The translations under genes were made by a program, and so were the position numbers. Below, piece by piece: positions 33,815-44,267 of a DNA stretch of 64,000 nt. How positions within the stretch are numbered: position 1 is the first letter of the stretch; each line of letters begins with the position of its first letter. Origin of the DNA: Takakia lepidozioides (taxonomy: Eukaryota; Streptophyta; Takakiopsida; Takakiales; Takakiaceae); the NCBI GenBank assembly GCA_030704615.1, contig CM060733.1:24242001-24306000 (forward strand), read 5' to 3'. Below the pieces are notes generated by a model. The model made no database searches and was not told the DNA's origin. It saw only the letters and a list, made by a program, of their open reading frames with translations.

Positions 33815-34320
33815 CTCTTTTGGTAAAGTGTTTCAAGGTCTTACATCCGGATACTCCGGCCCAATCACAGCCCACTTCTACAATGGACGAGATGTCCTTA
33901 TTTGGTATGCATGACCACAATGAAGACATGACATTGACAGTGGTGAGAGAACAACTATCACATTTCAGAAGGACGAAGATAAATGAAGGTGAGTGCATGG
34001 CTCCTTTGAAATGGTGGAAAGAACACGAGTCTCTCTTTCCGTATGTGGGATTTTTGGCACGCCTAATTTTGGGCATAGTTGGATCTCAGATTGAAGCTGA
34101 GAGGGTTTTTAGTATTGCAGGTGTCATAACAAACTTGAGACGGTGCAGGTTAAATATTGAAAACCTTGATATGCTTGCGAGTGTAGTCAAGAATTGGCCA
34201 AATGATGCTAGAGTTGGTTGCTTTAGTACTTCCATGAAAGAGTTTTTGGATAGGGAAGAAGTCCTCTTAGATGAGAATGAGGACTTGATTGCAGAGGCAA
34301 ACCTCTTTGAGGTAGACTGA
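33815..34320 (+). pseudogene. hAT transposase, C-terminal part
   Basis: Continues the transposase split at 23893, in phase once the gypsy element and one AGAGC are removed. It carries the hAT dimerisation region: MAPLKWWKEHES, FPYVGFLARLILG, and the signature SQIEAERVFSIAG, then NLRRCRL. An acidic C-terminus follows, and the stop TGA is at 34318-34320. The start is the insertion point, not a translation start. Confidence 0.9.
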
Positions 34321-34842
34321 TTGTCTTAGAGACAAATTATTGTTCAACATATTACACTATACTCCTTTGATTGGAGTTTGTTTATTTGTCATTTTTATTG
34401 AAGATTTCAGTGACATCCCGTGTACTTAGTTTGTTGTATGCTATATTGACAAAGCATCATCCAAAAAACACAAATTTATGTAGTTTTTTTTAGTTGTGCT
34501 TTTGCTGCACCATAAAAGGTAACCATAGAATTACACATGTTTAATTTGTTTTGTATTTTGAATTAAGATCCTTATGTAGTTTGTTTGTTTTAGTTGTTCT
34601 TTGCTACACCGTACGACAACTTATAAAATCTCTGGTTTTCCGTTTTTAATGGAGACCATGCGTATATAACTAGTTATATATACCATAAAAGACAATCACA
34701 AAAAACATATAAGTTTATTTACTTCTGTTTTACTAATAAATTCCCTGGTTTTAGTTGAAAATTCTCAGTATGACCAATCAGATCAGTTCATCTAATTTTC
34801 CAGAAGAATAAAAAATTAAAAGAATTTAATATATTTTTAAAA
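34321..34842. other. hAT 3' noncoding region, no gene seen
   Basis: AT-rich sequence between the transposase stop and the right subterminal repeats; probably 3' UTR. No ORF or repeat is recognised apart from two similar TTATGTAGTTTGTTTTAGTTG-like stretches. Confidence 0.5.
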
Positions 34843-35053
34843 AAGAACCGGAACCTAACCGGGAACCGGTGTTTTTTTTTCCAGCAACTAACCGGTAACC
34901 GGAACCGCCCCCATGTTAAAAAGTCGGAACCTGAACCGGACCGGAACCGCCTTAATAAAAAATAACCGGATCCGGATCCGGAACCGTCTCTTCAAAAATT
35001 TGTGGAACCGGAACCGAAGGTTCCTTCACAAAGGCAAGAACCGCCCAACACTG
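34843..35053 (-). repeat. hAT right terminus with CCGGAACC subterminal repeats
   Basis: AACCGGAACC, AACCGGTAACCGG, CCGGATCCGG and related motifs end in AACCGCCCAACACTG, the exact reverse complement of the left terminus, followed by GTGCTTTC. Confidence 0.92.
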
Positions 35054-35061
35054 GTGCTTTC

Positions 35062-37240
35062 CTTTCAGCACCCTTTATTCATTTGTTGTTGCAATTGGCT
35101 TTGGACCAACCCGTGCTGGTACCATTGCCATGGGTTCTGCCTGCAATGTTTTCTTGCCATGGATTCGGCACACGCCACAAAAGGCCATCCAGACCATCCT
35201 CTGGAAATGCTCCAATGTTGTTTCAAAACATCTCCACATTGCAATGGATACAACACTGACATTAGATGAGTGAAAGTGAGACTAGACCTCCAGCCAGCCG
35301 GCTTTCCCACATCAAATTGAAGGTGATCTGTAGATTATAGATAACGGCTGTTGCCTTCTCAATGTCTTTTCCAATGACCTCTGCAATGAACTGGGGTATA
35401 AGATCCTTCAAATCACAAGTTTGAGCATCACGCACAAGCCACTTACGGGGATAGAGTTTCCAATGCGAACCATTGGTCTTTTATTGATAGCATTGTTGTA
35501 AAATACATGGACCAACATGGTCAATTTCGGGAATGACATATAGTACGCTTTCATGTACTATGTAAGCATGCAACTATGTACCAGTAAGGTGGCTTGTTCG
35601 CCACTTAACCTGTTTGCCCATTCAGCCATCTCCACATTGTCATGGATTTTGCATGCTGGATTGTGAGGCCATCCACACCGTCCTCTGGAAATGCTATCAT
35701 GGGGTTTCAGCTATGTCCACATTTCCCTGGATTATGCCTGCACGAAGCAAGGCCAACTGCATTCAGCACCCTCCACTTTATTGTAGTATTGCAGCAACAT
35801 TCAAAGCACTTCAATTTGTATCCATCGAAAACATCTAGGCTGGAAAAAGACATTGTTGCAGCAGAACTTAGGAAAGTACTTCTCCCCTTCCACTACACAC
35901 CTGAAATGAAAGAAGCCAACCAACAGCATACCGGCCAAGAAAATATGAAACCAGCCAAGAAAAGAGCCAATATATGCAGTGAAGGTCGACACTAAATGAA
36001 ACTTATCCAACACTTACATTAGAGGAGGGAAGCTAAGTCTTACCTCCATAAGCTTGCCCACATCAAATTTGGGAGCTTTCAGAATTTCTCCTTTCCGGTT
36101 GAATGAACTTGGCTACAAGATCCTTCAAATCGCAAGTTTGAGCTTCACACACAATGAACTTGCAGGGATTGAGCTTCCAATGCGAACCAGGAGTCTTATA
36201 TTGATAGCATTGTTGTAAAACACATGGACCAACAATGACAGTCTCTGGAATGACATATAGTACAGTAATGACATATAGTACAACATGCTGCTTCCAGTTG
36301 ACCATCTACCCATGTAGGTTTCTTGTACCTATCCTTCCACAGGGAATCATAGGTAATGTGGAGCTTGAAATCCAGCCCTCTTGGATGAATCTGGACCCAC
36401 ACTCTATCCCTGCTCCTTCAGCTATCCATGCCTCTGACAGCCTACAATTCTACCAGCAAATACCCCAACCATACTGGTGTGGAGTTCTTCCCCAAAACAC
36501 CCCAACCCTACTTATCACAATCTGAAATGCATCTGCTTCTCTCTGTAGTCCAACATGCATTCGCCTCTTTGTCTCCATTGTCCCACCATTGGGGTCGGAA
36601 AGTGTTCACCCCAAAGCTTCTCCTCACCTCTATTATATGTTTTTGGATACTTCCTTGCTGCCACACTGGCAGTAACTTACCAAAGTCACTCCAAACCACC
36701 ACAGATATACCCAACGACCTAACTTATAGAATTCAATATGCATCTTGCGGCCGAGTCTGATGAGAGGGCAACACAGGCTGAAATAGGTTGAAGAAGAAGG
36801 TGCCCTACCACATTGTCCTTGACCTGTCCTGAGCCATGGAGGATTTGACCGATGACCTCTTGTGTGTGCTGCTTGTGTCTGTAGTCAGGTAATGTCGGAT
36901 TGGTCTGTCAGATCGAACCACTACGGCGTAGATGAGTAGTCAGAGATTGAAACACGTTTGCTAAGACCAAGCTGACTCTCCCAAGAACGGCGAGCTCACT
37001 TGTCCTCATCTCGTCTCCTCATCCTCTTCTCCTTCGTGCATCATTTGCTCAACGCCTCCATCCCACGCCCCTGCATATCTTGCTATCATTGCGTTCCATC
37101 CCTCAGCTATGTGGTGTGGCGCAGGAGACAAAAAGACGCCAAATCCCAGCCCTCCTTTCTGTTCACGATTACACTAATGGGCAACCTTATTAGCAAATTT
37201 TTTAACTTTTTTTAACCTAATGGGCAACCTTATTTGCATT
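35062..37240 (-). other. CACTA right arm: duplicated, degraded minus-strand coding-like tracts
   Basis: Two related blocks about 717 bp apart: 35270-35540 and 36020-36270 share CCTTCAAATC(A/G)CAAGTTTGAGC, TCCAATGCGAACCA, ATTGATAGCATTGTTGTAAAA, CACATGGACCAACA and GAATGACATATAGTAC. In minus orientation both read GPC(V/I)LQQCYQ...SHWKL and AQTCDLKDL. A third related pair carries CTCCACATTG...CCATCCA...CGTCCTCTGGAAATGCT. Another minus-strand stretch (36714-36508) reads VVVWSDFGKLLPVWQQG and FRPQWWDNGDKEANAC. CTTACCTCCAT at 36040 is donor-like on the minus strand. It looks like a decayed multi-exon gene with an internal tandem duplication. I do not recognise the family. Confidence 0.45.
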
Positions 37241-37547
37241 ATATGTGCCTTCAAAATGACACGTGTAGTGATGTAGTCGTATAAATAGAGCTCTGAAACC
37301 ATCTTCAGTCATGGAGTCATAAGATTCCATGAAACGTCGTCCACGTGTAGTCAAACATATCACACTAGTCATATAAACCATCCCTGTCATCATGGTCAAC
37401 AATGTTTGACCAATGCTCCCTAACTTTCCGGAGTCATGTAGTGATATCCATTACTACAAAGTCATAAAACTAAAACTGTAATGCATTTCAGCGCTCTGTA
37501 GTCATGTACCTAGTGCAATTTTTATGACTCCGCCAAACCCGTAGTCC
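37241..37547. repeat. CACTA right subterminal repeats
   Basis: GTAGTCGTAT, GGAGTCATAAG, GTGTAGTCA, CTAGTCATATAA, GTAGTCATGTACC and similar motifs, with CCACGTGTAG, mirror the TGACTAC/CACGTG motifs of the left end. Confidence 0.7.
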
Positions 37548-37571
37548 TAAAAACGCTCATCTCTTGTAGTG
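37548..37571 (-). repeat. CACTA right terminal inverted repeat
   Basis: Reads CACTACAAGAGATGAGCG then TTTTTA on the minus strand. One mismatch to the left end; followed by ATG (37572-37574). Confidence 0.9.
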
Positions 37572-40174
37572 ATGTATGTCTTCCTGATTGTTTCTATTTC
37601 TACGACGAGATGACAATCTTGCCGGCCCCACCAGCGTGAAGTCCGAGTCCTCCTGCACTTCACCGCTAGCGCCATGGTCGGTGTTGTCATCGTCCTCAGT
37701 GGCCGTTGTGGTTGTATCAAGCATTCTTACGCGCATCCAACCCCGTTTGATCTTCATTTGCCGGATTGGCCTATTCCCATCGCAATCAGTAATTCCATCG
37801 ATAGTATCTGGCCCACGTGTGTTGCGATCACCAATGAAACTTTGTACAATTTTTTGTCTTTTCGCCGCTTGTGGGGGATTTTGTATTCTCGTACCAGAAT
37901 GGGGGCCATGGTGATGCGCTGCTGAGGGTCCGCCGACATGATATGAGAGTCGATTGACGTGGGTGGACTGTCGGTTCAGATGGATTTGCAATGGCAAATG
38001 ATCGTCATCCGATGGATCCACCGGAGACATTTTCATCTGCATTTGGGATGACCGAAGTGCCTGTCCTCGCGTCACAGGAGTGCTTGCCATGTTTTTTGTC
38101 ACATTCTCGTGTGACTCGGGCTCTTCAACTTCCTCTGTTGTTTGCGGTGTTGTGGTGGATGAAAGTTGCCGCCATGTGTACTTCCACATTTTCATTGGTC
38201 TCATTCCCATTCGGAATACTACCTGAGCCCCGTTCCTCATCCACGCTTGGGTGAAGGCCGAAGTTGACTGCACTGCTTGGCAATGTCGGAAGAGGATGCA
38301 CATGCAAGTGGTGGTCCGTATCATGCACTGTAGTGCGGGTGACTCCAATATGAGCCACATGATGCACCACATCATCCGCGAGTAAGTCATCAAACATCAA
38401 AGGCATTGTATCATCGTCCTCGTTGAAACCATGTGCATCATATTCATTGCCCTATGCATCATTGCCCTCTGCATCATCTCCCGCTTGGGAGCTATCCGAA
38501 CTAGTAGAATTACCGGCATCGTCACTTGTTGTATAGGCCTCAGAAGCTGAGTCTTCAGATTGCAAAATTCCTCTCGTACCATGCTGCAGTATCATCCCCC
38601 GCTTGAGCCTGTAATAGCCGTGAATTGGTATACACATATACCAATTTCTCGGCCCTATCCGGATGCAACCTGTTCCGAATCTTGCTATGCACGAATGAAT
38701 AACTACTCCAATTACGTTCACACGAAGACGCGGAGCCGTAACACAACAAGGGCTGGCTCCACCATGTACACAAAATTCTCGCACTTGGACCAGAAATCAT
38801 CTGATCGAATGGTCTTTCTGACCTTTCGACTTTTGCTTAGTGACATGTTCTTCCGAGAGTCCCGCAATGTTTGTACGTGGACTTCCCACTGTGGGTCAAT
38901 AACAGTGTGCTCGAGCGCGGACCTCACAGTCACCAACCTGTCCACCATCAGGAAGTTGGTGGCAAACCGAGTTTCTCCTGGATTCTTTAGGCTGTATTTT
39001 GGTTCGTACCTCTTGTATATTGCCAAAGGCATGTGGTGGTTTTGGATGAACTTCACAACAGACTTGGCCTGCTTCACAAGGTCTTTCACCCATTGCTCTT
39101 TTCCCCAATATTCTAACAGTAGGTCGAGGATATGAGCACAACATCCTTGATAATACATGTGAGGGTACTGAGCCAAAAGTAACTGGGCCATATTTCTCAT
39201 GTTCGAGGTATTGTCCGTACAAATTTGCACAATTTTCTCCGATCCAACAGAGTCAATGGCTTTCGATAGCACCAGAAACTGGTAACGTGCATCTTTCCGT
39301 TCCCCGGTTGTGTCAATAGCTCCTATAAATTGTTCCCCCGCTGGACATATGAGCATGATGTTGAATAATGGTCGGTTTGTGACAGAGCTCCAACCATCGG
39401 CACATAATGTACTTCCATATTTTTGCAATGAATCCTCGGTTCGATCTGTTACTCGTTTTGAAAGGTCGGTCATGGCCTCTTCCAACAATCCCGTACGTAG
39501 AGCATTGTAAGGAGGTGGTGTGTACATGCATTTTGACTCCAAAGTTGTTCTCACAGCTGAAACAAACGATGGGAGCCGTACCACGTTGAATGGTATGTTG
39601 GCCTCATAGAAAAACGTTGCCCACTTCTTATCTAACGCCATCTTCGCTGTCACGTTCAATCCCTCCAAAATGGATTGTTGTCGCAGAATTGTACTTATTT
39701 GAATCCTCTTGTATCTTGTGGTGTGATTGCATCTCGACCCCCCTGTCCCAATGTACCAAATACCTCGCAAGAGTCCCCTTGCGTACAACTGAATGGTGCT
39801 TCTGGACGCAAACGTGTTGCTTCTGCATGAGGGGGATTAATCTCCTGACCGCAATTCGGTGTGCTGCCTTCTACGAGGTTCCCTTCCTCGAATGGCTTTG
39901 GAACAACCCCTCCACATTGCGCGAAATGAGCTTTCACCCGCATGGATGTTTTTGAGCATAAACCCACCCCAGGGTTTCGACCATTGCAATCCCTGTACCC
40001 CAAATGAGCCAGCATCCGATCTTTGCGATAATGCAATTTATTCCAGCAAAGCTTGCACTCAACAAAGTCCTTTGTTTGCGGAACTCTTGTGGCCCATTCA
40101 TTTTTCATTTTGTAGAGGGATCCTACAGTAATAATGAAGAAAAAGAATGGTGGATCCAAGAGTGGATCACACAC
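37572..40174 (-). pseudogene. DUF659/BED hAT-type transposase of the outer element (deleted and interrupted)
   Basis: Order on the minus strand: BED-like finger (VECKLCWNKLHYRKDRMLAHLGYRDC, split here as VECKLCWNKLHY and DRMLAHLG, about 40090-40010); linker; DUF659 core in the frame 39788-38718 (FNVVRLPSFVSAV, CADGWSSVTNRPLFN, QICTDNTSNMRN, CCAHILDLLLEYWGK). An in-frame deletion-like junction follows near 38745, where about 150 residues present in the 1908-3170 copy are missing. Then comes the dimerisation region (SASSCERNWSSYSF), an acidic tail, and a long low-complexity C-terminus. Lesions: frame change near 39720, the deletion, a TAG near 38452, a frame change near 38140, and the CACTA inserted in the last 25 codons (remainder at 7420-7497). 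It cannot be functional. Confidence 0.82.
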
Positions 40175-40336
40175 TTCAAGTGATCATGAGCGGTGTATGC
40201 CAACAGAATGGCATGAACAGGAAATACCTCTCTTGTAGCCTCCTCTTGCACACCACTCTCATACAAAGAACGGTGTACGTCCCAACTCACAAAAGTGGAT
40301 GCCACAAGTGAAGTAAGAAGGTGTCTCCACGAAGAG

Positions 40337-40344
40337 CTTATATA
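40337..40344 (-). promoter_or_regulatory. TATA box of the outer hAT-type transposase
   Basis: TATATAAG on the minus strand, about 165 bp upstream of the transposase open frame and immediately next to the GGCGACCG block. This is the same arrangement as at RING copy A. Confidence 0.5.
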
Positions 40345-40359
40345 TTGTCCCAGCCTATA

Positions 40360-40870
40360 GGCGACCGTTGCCACACACTCGGGCGACTGCCAAGTACTCC
40401 CAACGGTGTCTGTCATGTCGGCGGTGACTGTCTTTCAGCAGTCGCCCGACCCCCACCCCCTCCCCGCAAGGCCACCGGCGGAAGGCAGAAGCCCTGCCCC
40501 CCCTGGTGACCGCCACTATGGGCGACCGTTTGTGGCGGTCGCCCAACCCGCCACAAACCCCTTGCGGGCGACCGAACCGGGCCTGGGCACCCAAGCCCTA
40601 GCCCCAACACACCCCCCTCCCCTCCCGCCCTGAGCGAAAGCATCGCCAGGCGACCGGTGGGGGCGGTCCCCCCACCCGCAAGCCAACCCGTCACAAATAC
40701 AGGCGGCGACCGCTATGGGCGGTTGCCCGGCCAGGCACCTCGCCTCACCCCCCTCCCGCTAGGTGACCACCAATACGGTCGCCCTGGGCAACAAAAAGAG
40801 AAAAAATTTCAGGACCGCCAGCATTGGCGGTCCCAAGAGCGGTCGATCACCCGCCACGCCTCCCCGGTCA
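40360..40870. repeat. GGCGACCG-rich repeat cluster B
   Basis: GC-rich block with many GGCGACCG/CGGTCGCC copies in both orientations, in the promoter position of the minus-strand transposase. It ends next to a (TTTTTATTTTT)n tract (40885-40910) and TACCTGCGATCCGG (40921), which loosely mirrors CCCGGTTGCAGGTA at 4491-4504. Confidence 0.7.
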
Positions 40871-40973
40871 CCGAGAGAAACATTTTTATTTTTTATTTTT
40901 TATTTTTTAAACAGACTTGGTACCTGCGATCCGGATTTTCTATTAAGAAATTGGAACGGGTTTAGGAAATAGG

Positions 40974-41030
40974 GTTTTTAGGGTTTAGAGTTTGGGGTTT
41001 AACCGTGTACCCTAAACCCTTCCAACCAAT
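40974..41030. repeat. Short telomere-like tract
   Basis: TAGGGTTTTTAGGGTTTAGAG, then GGGGTTTAA, then CCCTAAACCC: a few degenerate TTTAGGG units in both orientations next to the edge of the outer element. Confidence 0.5.
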
Positions 41031-41632
41031 TTTCATAGACGTGATAATTGACAGGTACTCGTGAGAAGGTATGTCTATGTCCAACACACTCGCAAAAATT
41101 GAAAGCAATCCAAAATCATTTGAACATCGAACGATGGGTTCACCCTCTCCATCAATTTTGATTGACTTCATACTTGAGAGGAGCATGTGACAAGGTATGT
41201 CCAACACATTCGTAAAGATTAAAATAATCAAAAATTCATTTGAACATTGAACGATGGGTTCACCTTTTGAATCAATTTCGATTGACCTGATACTCGACAC
41301 GTACCTCTGACAAGGTATGTCCAACACACTCGCAAAGATTGGAAGCAATCAAAAATCATTTGAACAGCGAACGATGGGTTCACCCTTTGAATCAATTTTC
41401 GATTGACCTGATACTCGACATGTACCTCTGACAAGGTATGTCCAACACACTCGCAAAGATTGGAAGCAATAAAAAATCATTTGAATAGCGACCGATGGGT
41501 TCACCCTCTAAACCAATTTTGATTGACCTCATACTTGAGAGAAGCTTGTGAGAAGGCATGTCCAACACTCTCGCAAAGATTCGAAGCAATCAAAATTCAT
41601 TTGGACAGTTCACGATGGGTTCACCCTTTCAC
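41030..41632. repeat. 120-bp satellite, five units
   Basis: CGATGGGTTCACC recurs at about 41132, 41252, 41372, 41493 and 41613 (period 120-121). Each unit contains ATTGACCTGATACTCGA, GACAAGGTATGTCCAACACA, TCGCAAAGATTGGAAGCAAT and TCATTTGAACA. ORFs across it (for example 41589-40962 minus) are repeat-encoded. Confidence 0.9.
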
Positions 41633-41633
41633 C

Positions 41634-41830
41634 GCCAGACTAGCGGTCCCAATGTCGCTCCTGGCCGTGTGGGGGGGGGGGGGGGGGGGGTTTGCCAGAC
41701 GACCGCTATAGTGGCGGTCACCACCATCGCCACGTCACCCAGCACACAGGCGACTGCCGCTATGGCGGTCGCCGGAATCACCACGTCATGTGCCCCATAG
41801 GTGACCGCCTTTGTGGCGGTCGCCCATCTT
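41634..41830. repeat. GGCGACCG cluster C with a 20-base G run
   Basis: G20 at 41671-41690, then CAGACGACCGCTATAGTGGCGGTCACC, here given as GACCGCTATAGTGGCGGTC, and CCGCTATGGCGGTCGCC hairpins. It lies upstream of RING copy B as cluster A does upstream of copy A. Confidence 0.7.
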
Positions 41831-41900
41831 GCCACCCTTTCCTGCCCTCTTAAAGTGTAGTGTATTAATTGGAAGAGGACAATGGCTGTGGGCTTGGGGC

Positions 41901-41990
41901 CTTTAAAGGAGGGTAGGCCCCTCTTCACTTTCACTCCAAGCTCAGCTTTGTTGCCCTCGGATGTGTGGCATTCGTGGAAGAGAGTTGGCT
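41901..41990 (+). promoter_or_regulatory. Core promoter and leader of RING copy B
   Basis: CTTTAAAGGAGGG, then CTCTTCACTTTCACTC, then TGTGGCATTCG, in the same order and spacing as at copy A (4912-5000). A donor-like CTGGTAAACC at about 42048 and an acceptor-like GTGTAG at about 42110 suggest a leader intron. Confidence 0.45.
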
Positions 41991-42330
41991 AGGAGGGGCC
42001 CATGGAAAGGGGTCATGAAGTTTTGTCTTTTCTTCCATGGAAACCGCTGGTAAACCTTTGAACCCTTTTCATTGGATTTAAACTATTTTTCAAATGTTGT
42101 GTCGTGTAGTTGAAGAGATGCAAGTAGTGAAAAGGGGAGACAAATGGGTCGAGCCTCCTCAGTGTCGACATATGTACGACACATGTACGACATATTCAAA
42201 TATATTTTGTAAGTATGATCATGGTGGTGGTAGTCACAAATACAGAGTATTGTTTTGGTTCTCTGCAGGGCGATTTGCAGGCCAATATTGAAGGGTTGTG
42301 AATACAAGCACGTATGACATTCCCCGCAAA

Positions 42331-44267
42331 ATGGCTGAAGGGAGCGAAGATGGGCGTCCCGTACCCCAACATATTGGACCTAAGCAGGCAAGCAACAAAT
42401 TTTATCGCAAAGGTGTAAGGCAAAATTGAACAGTGAAATTTCACAAAATTGGGATGTTCTGGCCGAAGAGGGTTGGGAGGACTTTCCTTTGAATTGCAAG
42501 TGGACATGGTTTCGATGCACAAAATACGTGAAAATGCATCATATAAACCGTTTGTGGCCTTTGGAAAGACATGCGGCGCAAACGATGCAAATGTTTTTGG
42601 AATTCGCTTCCTGCATGGACGAGCATTTTCGCATAGGGCACGTGAGGTGAGCCTTAAATTGTGGGACGAGGAGTTGTACAAAAACCAAATTAACTATACC
42701 TTAGTAGCTATGGTGTATGTGGAGCTTGTTTTGCACAGAGTTGTGGACTGGCAAACCGCCACAACGAGGAAGAAGCCGAAAGTATGGCCTGGTAGTGACA
42801 TTCCCGACACTTTTGTGCAACAGCTTCAACCCACGAAGCAAGTGCAAGGTAAGTCTGCATTGTTGGAGCATGAGGCTTCAACGCTCGAATCAATGCAACC
42901 AAGTCTCATGAAAGAAGTGGCCACACGAGACCGTTGAATCAAAGAATTGGAGGAGCTCGTTGAAAAGCAGAGGAAACAAATACTGGACTTGCAAATGAAA
43001 GTGGAATCAACTTGCCATTCGATGTTCATAATTATACCGCACCAGTCATCCATAGAACCGCCAACTATAAACAGATGCATACTGAAGGGAGCCAAGGGGT
43101 AGGAGAAATGGTCATGGCAGATTCCAAAGCCGGGCCGATACCCGGGTATATGGAATACATTGTGCCAAACGAACAACAAATTGTGAATGAAAGAAGTCGG
43201 AAAGGGAAAGAGGTCATGCTTGAATCTGGAGAATGCTCGAGGACAACCGTTCACATTGATTATTTTGATGAATTGTATGAGGTGGTTAGGGAGCAGGATA
43301 TTGCTAGGGCGGTTGCCTCCCGTTTGGCGCATGATATGGACATTCGGAGATATGTACCAAGGGTTGGGCATTGGGAAAATTGGGTGTGGTTTGGAAAAAA
43401 ATTAGCATCACGAGTAAGAGAAACAGAGTGGGCGTTGTCTCAACTACAAGAGATTGCAGGTATGCCAGGCGGCCTTTATCGGGACAACATCATCGCTAAC
43501 TTGGAGAGGTATAACAATTATATTCGCAATAAGGAGAACTTGCAGTTCACTGGGTTCACCCTTTGGGCTGATGTAGAAGAAATGTTCAACCGTTGTTCGC
43601 ACACAATTTCTAATACCAACATGAGCATTAACTGGGAACTGGAGATTGAGGAAGAGTGGGATACGAGGCCACAAAAATCAGCCCATGTGAAACTCAATGA
43701 TCGTACAGATATACCACAAAACCCTGTGCCTTCATTCATCACAGATGGATATGCACGATTTGTGAAAACCCCTTTGGACCAGAGGGAGCACACATGCTTG
43801 GGTCTTGTGGGCATTTCTTCCACAACACATGTCTTGTAACAGCTGCCCTTACTCGGAGTGCATGCCCACAGTGCCATACGCCAATCCATCGTCGATACTA
43901 TGAATTGTATGGCTTGGAGGAGATCATGCCAATAGGGTACAAATACAACAGACACAACTTGCCAATGGACCAAGAGCCTTTCTCGTTTCTCAATTTGCGG
44001 CATTGGGGTGAAGTCATGTTGTGGAATCCATATACAAGGATGCATGACCTACTTGCGGAGGATATAAGCAGAGAGTTCAACATGGATACATTCTGGGTCA
44101 CATCAAACTGGGAAATCACGAAACGTGCGCGATGCATACCCAATGCTGAAGAAAGAGAACTGTTTTGCCGGCATTTTGGAGGACATTGGAGTGAAAGAAA
44201 AGGTAGGTTCTTCCGAATGCCAGAGTCTCCTGTGACAGGGGTGAATATGGAGAAATATGACGAATAA
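42331..44267 (+). pseudogene. RING-H2 finger protein gene, copy B (longer, frameshifted)
   Basis: From ATG 42331 (MAEGSEDGRPVPQ) through at least three frames: Trp/Lys-rich WDVLAEEGWEDFPLNCKW (42445), RFLHGRAFSHRAREVSLKLWDEEL as RAREVSLKLWDEEL (42640), a coiled-coil stretch after TGA at 42935 (IKELEELVEKQRKQI), then a 275-codon frame (43012-43839; WENWVWFGKKLASRV, FTLWADVEEMFNRC, WELEIEEEWD). The RING lies in a shifted frame: CTIC at 43752-43763, CGHFFHNTC, CPQC at 43863-43874, then HRRYYELYGLEEIMPIGY, NWEITKRARC and FCRHFGGHW. The shift falls immediately before the first RING cysteine. The spacing is C3H2C3, so an E3-ligase-type protein is likely from family knowledge. Substrates are unknown. 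Copy B shows that copy A lost its N-terminal half. Confidence 0.65.

Larger units (their letters stand above)
17578..35053. mobile_element. hAT transposon inside the CACTA, itself split by a gypsy element
   Basis: Perfect 15-bp inverted repeats CAGTGTTGGGCGGTT and an 8-bp duplication define the ends. The span is 17,476 bp, about 7.56 kb without the gypsy element. It contains CCGGAACC-rich subterminal blocks, a tandem array of about 155-bp units (20240-21790) and a BED/hAT transposase gene on the plus strand (22054-23893 plus 33815-34320). It inserted 122 bp after the TNP2 stop codon. Confidence 0.95.
7498..37571. mobile_element. CACTA (En/Spm-type) DNA transposon with nested insertions
   Basis: The ends are CACTACAA(C/G)AGATGAGCG..., an inverted repeat of about 24 bp with one mismatch, flanked by the 3-bp duplication ATG. 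The span is 30,074 bp, but about 12.6 kb without the hAT at 17578-35053 and its duplication. It carries a minus-strand TNPA-like gene with a phosphatase-like domain (8676-12884) and a plus-strand TNP2 transposase gene (13372-17448), head to head about 490 bp apart. Subterminal blocks rich in TGACTAC/GTAGTCA occur at both ends. TNP2 is broken, so this copy would need transposase in trans. It inserted into the tail of a hAT-type transposase gene. Confidence 0.92.

Noticed and set aside
33702-33914. 70-codon ORF from the 3' LTR into hAT sequence
   Set aside because: It is the duplicated start of the LTR-encoded extra ORF reading by chance into the insertion site.
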